DNA of 64,000 nt from Haberlea rhodopensis (taxonomy: Eukaryota > Streptophyta > Magnoliopsida > Lamiales > Gesneriaceae): NCBI GenBank assembly GCA_907163345.1, contig CAJQUN010000488.1, forward strand, positions 15,001 through 79,000. The letters are read 5' to 3'. Position 1 is the stretch's first letter; each line of letters begins with the position of its first letter. Below are positions 10,126 through 20,567 of this stretch, piece by piece. The position numbers and the translations under genes were made by a program. The notes beneath the pieces are model-generated. The model worked only from the letters and a program-made list of their open reading frames with translations. It was not told where the DNA came from and searched no databases.

Positions 10126-11232
10126 ATGCTCTCGTCCAACCTGCCTCCTTCCTCAAGCCATGCAAGGCCGCCTCCTTCAAAAGCTTTCTCTCCAACGATG
10201 GCAACGAGCTCTTTCCTCAACCGAAAAAGATTGAATTTTATAAAAATGTCCCAGGCATCTTCTTCTCGAACGATGAGGTATTGGAGATGGAACAAGAATT
10301 CCAATTTGCATTGGTTGGAAAATTTTCGGGAACTTAGCCAAAGAAGGATCTTGTTGTGGATGCCTTTCATCGTATGGGTCTTACGGGTGATTAAAATCTA
10401 CAATTCCTCAAACCGGGTTATGTGTTCATTGATCTGAAAAATGAAGAGGACATGTCTCGGCTTTGGATCAAGGGTCGTTGGTATATCCATGGCCATCTCC
10501 TTCGAGTTATGAAGTGGTCTCCACAATTCTCTTATTCTAAGGAAGCTTCCATTGTTCCGGTATGGATTCGACTCCCTGACCTCCCCATTGCTCTCTTTAA
10601 TCGTAAAAGATTATATTCTGTGGCCCATGCAATCGGAAAAACATTAAAAATGGATGAAGCTACGTCGAATGGCTCTCGTCTCACCTTGGCTAGGGTTTGC
10701 GTAGAGATTGATTTAATGAAGCCGTTAATTGAAAAGATTTGTATTGGCATTGGAGATTTGATTGTAGAACAGCGGATCGTATATGAAAATGTTCCCAAAT
10801 ATTGCAAGGATTGCAATCATGTTGGTCATTCGGTATTGGAATGTTATGTTAATGGTGCAAACCCTAAACCTTGTTGGCCTAAGAGACGGTCGAATGCTCC
10901 AGTGCCGCCGCCTACTGATCTTCGGACAGTTATTAATTCCAAACGTGGTGAAGTTCTTGTGCAGCCTGTTCATGAGAATAATCAGCTTCATGATGATAAT
11001 TTCCGGGATAATCGATTGCCGGATAATAATGCTTCTTCTTCGAAGGCAGAAGATAATCTTGTGCATGGATCTTCACCTGTTCGTACTGTGGCTGGATCTT
11101 ACTTTGGTCCTCATGGGAATGACCAATTGTGGAATTCTTTCAAAGGAGATCAACCGCATTCAGCATCCATTGGTGAATTGGAGAAGGTTGGTGTATCTCC
11201 TTCTTTTGTTAAATTGCCTCTTAATTCCCAAG
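10126..11232 (+). mobile_element. LINE family A copy E3, 5' part
   Basis: This is the 5' portion of a family A LINE, starting at the conserved ATGCTCTCGTCC. It stops inside ORF1 at CAAG (11229-11232), where Gypsy internal sequence begins. The 3' part of a closely related element resumes at 28943 within the RT domain. By comparison with E5, about 2.27 kb of LINE (equivalent to 38958-41230) is missing between the two parts. Treating them as one copy is therefore an inference. Confidence 0.8.
10126..11232 (+). pseudogene. LINE ORF1 of E3, broken and truncated
   Basis: It aligns with E5 ORF1 but lacks about 93 bp near the N-terminus (the join after CCTCCTTCA), which changes the downstream frame. 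Nonsense changes follow at about 10335 (TGG to TAG) and 10394 (TAC to TAA). The frame reopens at about 10422 and runs through DUF4283 and the CCHC knuckle (YCKDCNHVGHSVLEC) to the Gypsy junction. No functional product is expected. Confidence 0.88.
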
Positions 11233-11351
11233 ATATACAAAATATGCACCACATGCATAAACATGCTCTAAATGTAAGCACCTAGCCTATCATGCTAAGG
11301 CTACCCTTCACTCGTTCCCGGGTTCTCTAACCACTGCTCTGATACCACTAA
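11229..11351 (-). other. Extra Gypsy PBS and leader stub outside the LTR
   Basis: This 123-bp stretch is identical by eye to 26761-26883, the start of the Gypsy internal region. It includes the iMet PBS complement (TGGTATCAGAGC on the minus strand, + strand 11337-11348). An ordinary insertion would not have it on this side. The junction with LINE E3 shows CAAG shared by both partners at 11229-11232, as expected for microhomology-mediated joining. Confidence 0.85.
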
Positions 11352-13412
11352 TATAAGGACCCTAATCCTTAAGTGCGGAAATAAGGCATAATAGAGCTAA
11401 TATAATGATCAGAGTGAGAAAAGAACATGTTGAGTCTATGAGCTTAAGCATTACATGCCATAATAATAAGGACTTCCAAAAAGAATGGATTAATTACATT
11501 CCTCATCAATGAATGCTATCAACTAGTTTTACACTACTCCTAGAGTAGACACTAGACAAAATAATCCTGTCCTTTAATCCTCAAAAGAATGCTTCACAAG
11601 CTCACCACCTCAACCCGTTCAAAGCTTGCTATCATGCCAAAAAGGTACCTACAAGGACAACCCCCAAACATGAGCAATAATAATCATTCATATTAAACAC
11701 AATATGAAGATAAAGCGTAAATGCATAATCAATATAAAACACTTCCTGTTTTCCATGCGCTTCAACGCTTCCCGTTTGGTTGTCCCTGTACCATTACTCA
11801 TGAGTATAATCAACAGATTATTTTTAATGGCCAAAACATGTCATGACATCATATACCATTTCATCAATATACAAAATACTGATCCTCAATCCCTAGTCTG
11901 TCCATCACAATGTATTTTAATGCCCCTCGCTTATTTACATATAGACGGCATAGGATAACCTCGCTTCAATGGACTGCGGGACTCCCACCCCTCGCCTCTC
12001 ATTGAGCGGCAAATACCCTTTCCTCGTCCTATATGATAACCACGCCCAAATGTGACATGCGGCGCTCCCACCCCTCGCTTCACATTTAGCGGAACCAAAC
12101 CAAATAGCGGCAATCATTAAAATCATCAAGGGATGACCACGACTCATGGGATGTGCACCAATAAGCATATGCATCTATAAACATCATGCATAACATGTAT
12201 TTGCATCCACTATGCAATACCACATATATACTTGCATCCACAATGCATAAACAATAAGTATATAAGATACATGTACCGTTGGGGTGCCCGTACGTCCACT
12301 ACGTACCTTTCCAAAATGTAGGGTATGGTAGGACTTCAATGCCTTGGCTGTGTTGCCACCTGGGATGGTTCTACACATTCACATAAACCAATATTAGAAC
12401 CCAATAATAGTCCAATACCAAAAAATCCCACAAAAAATCCAAAAATACAAAATTTTGGCCTTCGCGATCGATCGCCCATCACGGCGATCGATCGCCAAAC
12501 CCTACTGCCCGAGTACCAAATTTTTGCACCCTTCGGCGATCGATCGCCACCCCTGGCGCGATCGATCGCCAGACCCGCCGATCGATCGCCCAAGAGTGGC
12601 GATCGATCGCCAAAGGCTTGAAAAGCTTACTGCCTGGGCGCGATCGATCGCCTGGAATGGGCGATCGATCGCCAACCCCTGTAACCCGAAAACCCCCATT
12701 TTTGTACCTCAAAACCATTCCAACCCATTCCAACACTTAACCAACCAATCAACAACATAAATATCAACATAAACCACCAAAATACACTTCAAAACAATTA
12801 TAAATCTAACCCTTAACCAAAACCACAACAACCCACACAAACCCATTTCAAAATCATTAAAAACCCTTCCAAAACTAACCCAAACACAATAAAAATGATA
12901 ATGAGGCATCCATACCTCTTGGGGACCTCAAATCACCCAATAATCTTCACAAATCAAGACTTTTGGAAGATTTTCTCTTCAACCCTAAGCTCAAGCTCGA
13001 AAATGGAAGAAGGGAAAGGGTTTGTGGGTTTTGATTTGGTAAAGTGAAAGTGATTTGGTAAAGTGGGGTTGGGGATAAAAGGGGATTGGGTTAATTTAAT
13101 TAAAAGCATACCAAAATAATTCCATGGTGTATAAAACACCCCAATATGATATTTTTCAAAGCATTTACTCATAATGCACCAAATATCAATTAAATACATG
13201 ATTTCTAATCAATTGCTACCAATGGCAAATAAATCATGCTTCCAATAATATTTACCCGACATGCACCACATGCACCCTGAAATGCAACCCCGGGTCACCC
13301 TATCCACATGACCATGCATTTCCACATAAGGTAAATAAATTCCAACACATAATTAATCATAATAAACACAATTAATGCACTAAATGCAATTAACCATTTC
13401 AGGGATATCACA
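11352..13412 (-). repeat. Gypsy LTR, left copy (2061 bp)
   Basis: It matches 26884-28942 almost base for base and ends GATATCACA on the + strand, so the LTR starts TGTGATATC in its own sense. The left terminus should be TG but reads TA here; the right copy keeps TGTAAGG. Short open frames inside it are not genes. It contains eight GATCGATCG palindromes and GT/AC-rich low-complexity DNA. Confidence 0.93.
12463..12675. repeat. Cluster of eight GCGATCGATCGC-type palindromes in the left LTR
   Basis: Eight copies of a palindrome with core CGATCGATCG occur in about 210 bp, most extended to GGCGATCGATCGCC. Spacing is irregular, about 18-60 bp. The same cluster is in the right LTR at 27993-28204, with one core mutated there (GATCGATAGCC). 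In element sense it lies mid-LTR, where a promoter or enhancer could sit. Confidence 0.88.
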
Positions 13413-13433
13413 ATACTCCCCTACTTATAAGAT
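13413..13433 (-). promoter_or_regulatory. Gypsy polypurine tract
   Basis: On the minus strand, AAGTAGGGGAGTAT lies directly upstream of the LTR start TGTGATATC. This is the expected position and composition of the primer for plus-strand DNA synthesis. Confidence 0.8.
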
Positions 13434-13446
13434 TTCGTCCTCGAAA

Positions 13447-16396
13447 TCACATGCACTTACCCCAAAAGGAAACTAAACATAAACACATACCAGAGAATAG
13501 TTCCGGGTAGTGCTGCACCATATGCCGCTCCGTCTCCCACGTAGCCTCCTCGACACCCCTGCGATCCCACTGAACCTTGATCATAGGTATCACTTTGTTC
13601 CGAAGCCTACGGTCTGCTCGATCTAGAATTCTGACAGGCCGTTCCACATAAGATTCATCTGATTCCAACTGAACTTCGGAAGGCTGCAACACGTGCGACG
13701 GATCCGGCTCATACTTCCGCAACATAGACACATGAAACACGTCATGTATCCCAGATAAAGAAGGCGGCAAAGCCAGTCGGTAAGCTAAGGTGCCAATGCG
13801 CTGCAAAATCTCGTACGGTCCAACATACCTCGGAGACAATTTCCCGCGCATCCCAAATCGCACAAAGTTTCTGAAAGGCGAGATCTTCAAAAAGACCTTA
13901 TCTCCCAACTGAAATTCCAACGGTCTCCGCCGTTTGTTTGCATAAGCTGCCTGTCTGTCCTGGGCCGCTTTCATTTTCTGCCTTATTGTCTTTATCTTCT
14001 CTTCCATCTCCCGAATCAGCTCCGGTCCTCCGACCGATTTGCGGTCCAAATCATCCCAACATAAGGGTGATCTACACCGTCTGCCATAAAGAGCTTCAAA
14101 CGGAGCCATCTGAATACTCGCCTGGTAGCTATTGTTATACGAAAACTCTACCAGAGGTACTGAATCCTGCCAAGAGGCATCGAACTCCAAAACACAAGCT
14201 CTTAACATGTCCTCGAGCGTCTGTATAGTGCGCTCGGTCTGGCCATCCGTCTGAGGATGATAAGCAGTACTCAATCTGACTTCAGTCCCCAAAGCTGACT
14301 GAAGACCTTCCCAAAAATGAGACGTGAATCGCGGATCTCGATCTGACACTATAGAAACGGGGATCCCATGCAATCTCACCACATCTCTAATATACAACTG
14401 CGCCATCCTCAAGAAGGTGAACGTCATGCTATAGGGGATAAAATGAGCCACCTTGGTCAATCGATCCACAATCACCCAAATAGCATCGAAGCCTGAAGCA
14501 CTCCTCGGCAAATGAGTCACGAAGTCCATGGAAATGTGCTCCCACTTCCACTTCGGTATCTCCAAGCTTTTCAGCTCGCCGCCAGGTCTCTGTCTCTCTG
14601 CCTTAACCTGCTGGCAGATCAAACACCTCTTTACAAAAGCGACGACATCAGACTTCATCCTTTTCCACCAAAACTGACCACGCAGATCTCTGTACATCTT
14701 CTTCCCGCCTGGGTGAATGCTAAGTCTGCTACTGTGAGCTCGCTCCAAGATCCCCTTACGCAACTCCGGCATACTCGGAACCACCCATCGGTCACCCAAT
14801 CTCAAAGACCCGTCATCGGCCACTCTGAACTTCGTTGGCTGACCAAGATGTACTAAAGATAACCACCTCTGAACCTCATCATCTGACCTCTGAGCTCTCC
14901 TGATGTTCTCATAGATGTCTGGCTCAGCTAACAGAGTCGATACATACACAGGCGATGCATCTATGTCAAAATCATAGCCCAGATGGCAATAGGAGGTCAT
15001 CATAGCAGACAAATGAATGACGTCCTCAGCAGAACTCCTCACTTTCCGGCTCAAAGCGTCTGCTGTCAAATTGGCTTTCCCCGGATGGTACTCGATCTCG
15101 CAATCATAGTCCTTGAGTAGGTCCATCCATCTCCTCTGCCTCATGTTCAGCTCTGCCTGAGTGAATAAAAACTTGAGGCTCTTGTGATCCGTGTATATGG
15201 TGAATGAAGTACCATATAAATAATGCCTCCAGATCTTCAGGGCGAAGATGATAGCCGCCAATTCCAAGTCATGAACTGGATATCTTGTCTCATGCGGCTT
15301 CAACTGCCTCGATGCATAAGCTACCACATGCTTATCTTGCATCGGAACACACCCAAGGCCCTGCAGTGATGCATCGGTATACAGAACAAATCTGGAGTTC
15401 TCCGTAGGGATCACTAACACTGGCGCCGTCGTCAACCGGTGCTTTAATTCCTGGAAGCTCTCCTCACAAGCTTCTGACCAAAAGAAAGGCATTCCCTTCT
15501 GGGTCAACTGAGTCAGCGGCTTGGCAATCTTCGAAAAGCCCTCGACGAAGCGTCGATAATACCCGGCCAAACCAAGAAAACTCCGAATCTCAGGCACAGA
15601 AGTGGGGGCAGCCCACTCCATCACAGCCTCAATCTTCTTGGGGTCCACTGATATCCCGCTGCTCGAAATGACATGCCCCAGAAACACCACACTGCTCAGC
15701 CAGAATTCACACTTACTGAGCTTAGCATACAACTGATGCTCTCTGAGAATCTGAAGCACTGTCCTCAAGTGTTTCACATGCTCCTCCTCGCTCCGGGAGT
15801 AGATAAGAATATCGTCAATAAACACAATGACGAACTGATCAAGATACTGCTGAAACACTCTGTTCATCAGACTCATGAAGACTGCTGGAGCATTCGTCAC
15901 GCCGAACGGCATTACTAGGAACTCGTAATGTCCATATCGGGTCCGGAACGCTGTCTTCTGCACATCTTCCTCTCTGACCCGAATCTGATGATACCCGGAT
16001 CTCAAATCAATCTTGCAATACACCCTGGTACCCTGCAACTGATCAAACAGATCGTCGATCCTTGGAAGAGGATACTTGTTCTTCACTGTAGCCTTATTCA
16101 GTTGCCGGTAATCGATACACAACCGCATCGAACCGTCCTTCTTTTTCATAAAGAGAACTGGTGCGCCCCATGGCGACACGCTCGGGCGTATATATCCCTT
16201 GTCCAGGAGATCCTGCAACTGTTCTTTCAACTCTCTCAACTCAGCCGGTGCCATCCTATAAGGTGCACGAGAGATAGCGGATGTCCCTGGCAGCAACTCG
16301 ATCCCAAACTCAACTTCCCTGGCCGGTGGGAATCCTGGGATCTCTTCTGGAAATACATCAGTAAATTCTGCCACAACTGGCACATCCTCAACTCTC
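13447..16396 (-). pseudogene. Gypsy pol: RT, RNase H, integrase, chromodomain (interrupted)
   Basis: The frame is open for 978 codons from 16383 and continues unbroken to the Copia insertion at 16396. Counting from 16383, RT runs over about residues 50-230 with FIDD near 188-191. RNase H has YTDAS (D near 337), ELAAI and YTDHK. The integrase zinc finger has C587 and C590, and the core has D620, D681 and E717 in DD35E spacing. A chromodomain-like tail lies near 915-960 (RLRNKVIP, IKVQWD, EATWE), which places it in the Tekay/Del chromovirus group. All listed catalytic residues are present. It is separated from protease and gag by the nested Copia; removing the insertion and one TSD copy would leave the frame continuous (SKEL/RVEDV). 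Confidence 0.93.
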
Positions 16397-16401
16397 AGTT
16401 C
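16397..16401 (+). repeat. Copia target-site duplication, left (AGTTC)
   Basis: AGTTC flanks the left Copia LTR and is repeated at 25081-25085 on the other side. Confidence 0.93.
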
Positions 16402-17893
16402 TGTTGGGATATGCCCTAAGACAAGTCATTAGATGATTGTTTAAGACATACAATGTTTATGGATTTATGAATGGCAATTCATTATTATATATTATTCTTT
16501 TAACTGTGCATTGTGAATTAATATATATGTTAATGTCCTTAGAATAATATTGTATTATTCTTAAAGATGTCCCTAGTCAAGTATTATCATGAATAGGGAT
16601 AATGATAATACGTAGAGACTAGTATATGTTGATCGATGAATTGTTCATTGATATGAGATATCAAATCAACATATGGGTACATGTTAGAGAACGATGTACT
16701 GGACAGACCCACCATGAGAATGCAACATGGATAGTTATATGATCGTCATATGCAATTCTCATAGTGATAATAATGTATACAATCCTTACGACTTGTGATC
16801 AAAAGAGATCCCAACATAAGGAGTTATGTATCTTGATATCGTCAAACGTTACCCGTAACATGGTATACTATAAAGGCGACTATTGGATACACTACGAATT
16901 ATGTAGAGGGATGTTGACTGATCGAGATAGGATTTGTCCCTCCTATATAACAGGAGATGTGTTTGGCCCTTGATCAAGTGAGAACTAAAATGCATGGCCA
17001 TGCTCGAATGAGTCGATATGAGATATCGAGCTTATTCGTTTATTCTAGTTCTACTTGGGGATCAAGAAATAAAGATTGGATATACGAGTATGACTATTCC
17101 ATGACTCGTGTTCAATCTAAACACAAAGGACAAAGGGATTAAGTTACATGGTTAATATTATCACAAGTTCTAAAGGTTATGTCGAGTCATTGACTCTCGT
17201 AATTTGGGTAGCATCGATGTGTTGCTAGATACCGCTCAATGCTTGCGACATAAAATGAGATTTTATGTCACTACCAACATTACGAGATCCTATCGGGTCG
17301 CACAAAAGATTAAATCGAGAAGGGAAATTAAATTCATGGGATGAATTAAATAATTAAGAGGAGTCTTAATTAATAATCATAAGGATTAATTAAATCATGG
17401 GCTTAAGCCCATAAAGCTTTGAGAAAGCCTTTAATTAATTATATAAAAGTGATTACAAGGTGTTTAATTGTAAGACACAATTCATAACATAAAACCTAGC
17501 ACACAAGAATCACTCTCGGCCGCCACCACCATCTTGAGCTCTCGACCACCAATAGCCGTGTGGTTCTAGAGTGAGTTTGTGCCAATTTGATTGTGAATCA
17601 AAGTGTGGTTTTTGGTTCCGGTTTAATATCTTGTCTAGCAACTTGATATTAAACTATCCCTTCACTCGATTTGATCGTGTGGATACCGTTGAGGCAAAAC
17701 CAATCGAGTTTTGCTTAGTGACTCGGAGAAGGCGTAGGACGTGGTGCAGCTCCGTGGATTCGTCTTCAAACACGCTACAAGGGTAAGACACTTGTAATTC
17801 TCTAATCCGATATGAATCCCTATGTATAGATCGCTGGTTTGTAATCCCAAAATTTTTATTCCGCTGCGTTGTATGCTCATGGGGTTACTTACA
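16402..17893 (+). repeat. Copia LTR, left
   Basis: This 1492-bp LTR starts TGTTGGGATATG and ends GTTACTTACA. It is near-identical to 23588-25080. Small open frames in it are not supported as genes. Confidence 0.95.
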
Positions 17894-17894
17894 G

Positions 17895-17907
17895 TGGTAT
17901 CAGAGCC
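17895..17907 (+). promoter_or_regulatory. Copia primer binding site (initiator Met-tRNA)
   Basis: TGGTATCAGAGCC follows the LTR end after one base. It is complementary to the 3' end of plant initiator Met-tRNA. Confidence 0.93.
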
Positions 17908-19607
17908 AGGTACAAGGCTCATATCGGATTTTATGTGGTTAAATAGTTTAATCATGTTAGAATTTATATTGCATGCTATTTAAAACTGTATTTTCATATA
18001 TGATATGGAAAAATCGATTTTGTGAAAATCATCGTATGATAATATATATGATATAATTGACGGATCGAAATATATGATAATTCGTGATAAAAAACCGGAA
18101 CATTGGCTCGTGTAGGCTCACGGCCGACGCCACCTAGGTGCTAGGGTTTCGAACCCTAGTCACCATGGCTCGGCCGCCGCATCAAATAGGCTAGGGTTTT
18201 GAACCCTAGTCAAATAAGCCTCTCGGCCGCCGCTTAAGGGCTAGGGTTCGGACCCTGGCTCGATCATGGGTCAAGCCGTCGCACTATCTAGGGTTTTGAA
18301 CTCTATTGGCTCGATAAAGTATTGAGAAGGTGCAAGTTGGCTCGATAAAATCAACATGGTGCAAGGCGGCTAGGGTTTGGAACCCTAGCAGCGCCGCACC
18401 CAAGCCGCCGCATGGACCATGGCTCGGCCATGGGCTAGGGTTTCGAACCCTAGGCCCACTATTGGTCCAGCCGTGGGTTTTTGGTTCGAACCATGGTGGT
18501 TCGTGTTTTAGTCACTTTAGTTCGTGACATGTGATGTCCCGAGCGTACGATAATTTTTTAAACATTATATTACAGTTTTAATTAGAATTAAATTTAAATT
18601 GTTTAGAATTTAATTAATTAAATGTTAATGCATGCTTTATGTGTTGTTTGAGCATGGTGCGTGGTTATAGCCCTTTGACCTATTAGATAGGATTTGTGAA
18701 TGATTGTAATTTATAATACGACCTGCGAGTCGTGCCTTTCTCTATTTTATTCTAAATGTAATCCCTCCCCTATGTTCCCCTCGAATGTGAATCGAGGAAT
18801 TCTATATCTTGTAAAATAGTGTAGTTTATTGATGGTGATCAATGAAGATGGAGCATCGTGCCGGGATGAGGAGGCCATTCACAAATTGGAGCCAAAGGAA
18901 GGTGCTTATGAAATTACCTTAGGTTGACTCATAGGAGTTTCTCATTGGCTGAAAAACTCATTAGTAGGGGCTATAACCATGTCACGTTTTAATTATGTAT
19001 GTTGATGCATGATTTATCTTATGTTTTAGTTTGATAATAGTATTACACATATATGTAGATATGTATACAACTATATGTAGTGGACATATTTTAAATTATC
19101 AAATTAATCATGAGATCAATAAATCCCTCTAAAATATTAAGTTTTAGATGCCTTCCAAATAAAAGTACTCGTCAATAACTTCGATTGTACATGTGTGGGT
19201 TTGCCAAAGCAAAGCACCGTGGCAATCTTAGTAAGGCGCGAAAGGATAAAAGTGATATCCGTTATAATTTAATTGGGTACGACTTAACTAGGTTATCTCA
19301 ATAGGATTGGGAACCTAGAGGCATGGGTTGGATTATAATTCATTTGATGAATTGAACAAAGTGTTGTTCGTCCAACTATCCAAGAATTATATGTGATGTA
19401 ATTGACAAAGTGTTGTCTACCTAAATAACCGAGTCTTGGGCGATTAGCCAAAGCTAACTCAAGATTAGGCGAAATATGGATCTTGGCCCACTAAAAGTTT
19501 CGAGGGTTGATATTTTTCAAATAAAATAGTGGGAGTATCATTTAATAAGACCATGTTAAATGATTTAAATCATAAACTTATTTTGCATATTTATATTGTA
19601 GATATCC
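17908..19607 (+). other. Copia untranslated leader
   Basis: About 1.7 kb lie between the PBS and the gag ATG. The first half holds a cluster of telomere-motif palindromes (18130-18456). The second half is AT-rich and has no supportable coding sequence. A packaging signal would be expected in this interval in the family, but I cannot point to one. Confidence 0.7.
18130..18456 (+). repeat. Six near-palindromes CTAGGGTTTnGAACCCTAG in Copia leader
   Basis: Copies lie at about 18131, 18191, 18240, 18288, 18370 and 18437. Each is an inverted repeat of CTAGGGTT with AACCCTAG around a 1-4 nt centre; the third and fourth are degenerate. They alternate with CGGCCGCCGC-type GC-rich words, suggesting an ancestral tandem repeat of about 50-60 bp. 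Each half-site contains the plant telo-box-like AACCCTA. Confidence 0.85.
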
Positions 19608-20567
19608 ATGGCAACTAACAACGTTATTAGCACTTTATCACTGCGATTGGTCCTTGAGAAGGACAAATTAAATGGGACGAATTTCCTAGACTGGCATAGG
19701 AACTTGAGGATAGTCCTCAAACAAGAAAAGAAACAATATGTCCTAGAGGAACCCTTACCCGCTGAGGAACCTCCCCTAACGGCTACAAGAACCGAAAAGG
19801 ATGCTTACAAGAAGCATCAGAGTGACGCGCTTGATGTTGGGTGCCTCATGCTTGCCACCATGAACTCTGAGCTTCAGAAGCAACATGAGGAAATGGAGGC
19901 GTTCGATATGATCGAACACTTAAAGCAGTTGTACCAACAGCAAGCTAGACAAGAGAGGTATGACGTCTCTAAAGCGTTATTCCAGTGTAGGATGGTAGAG
20001 GGAAGCTTAGTTGGAACTCATGTGCTCAAGATGATTGGGTACATTGAGAATCTGGACAAGCTAGGTTTTCCATTGGAGCAAGAGTTGGCCACCGATGTGA
20101 TCTTGCAATCGTTGCCGGAGAGCTTCAGTCAATTTGTAGTAAATTACAATATGACTGATATGGAAAAGACTCTGCCCCAGTTGCTTGGTATGTTGAGAAC
20201 ATATGAAGCAAATACTAAGAAGACTAAGGCCACAAATGTCCTTGTTGTGAATAAGGGCAAAGGAAGGGCCAAAGCTAAAGGCAACAAGAAAGCAAAGAAG
20301 GTCTTTGCTAAATCTAAGCCAAAGTCTTCTGCACTGAAGCCAAAGGGAGGGATAGCAAAAGAAGGGAACTGTTTCCATTGCGGTGAGACCGGCCATTGGA
20401 AAAGAAACTGCAAAGTATATCTGGAGGATCTAAAGAAAAGGAAGTGTGACTTCCGCTTCAGGTATTTTTGTTATAGAAGTCAATTTATCTACTTCTTCAT
20501 CTTGGGTATTAGATACTGGATGTGGATCTCACATTTGTGTAAATGTGCAGGATCTCAAAAGGAGTAG
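19608..20567 (+). pseudogene. Copia gag (capsid and CCHC nucleocapsid), frameshifted into pol
   Basis: Translation begins MATNNVIS at a good ATG. The capsid-like region has DKLNGTNFLDWHRNL and continues through the conserved helical gag domain. A Lys-rich segment precedes the knuckle CFHCGETGHWKRNC (CX2CX4HX4C). After about 20430 the reading frame leaves the homologous track and ends at 20567, while protease continues in another frame from about 20446. In this family gag and pol normally form one frame, so a one-base indel in the A/G-rich stretch near 20430-20446 has split them. Confidence 0.9.

Noticed and set aside
12463..12675. GCGATCGC words like cyanobacterial HIP1, hinting at bacterial transfer
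   Set aside because: They lie inside a plant LTR duplicated in the second LTR; nothing else in the window is bacterial.
11704..13200. Several 60-100 codon open frames in the Gypsy LTR, with repeated DRSP and AIDR peptides
   Set aside because: They are translations of the GATCGATCGCC palindromes and low-complexity LTR DNA, and occur on both strands and in both LTR copies.
13938..16419. Plus-strand open frames opposite the Gypsy pol
   Set aside because: They are shadows of the minus-strand pol frame, which has full domain support.
17895..17907. tRNA gene fragment
   Set aside because: It is the 13-bp primer binding site after the Copia LTR, with no tRNA body around it.
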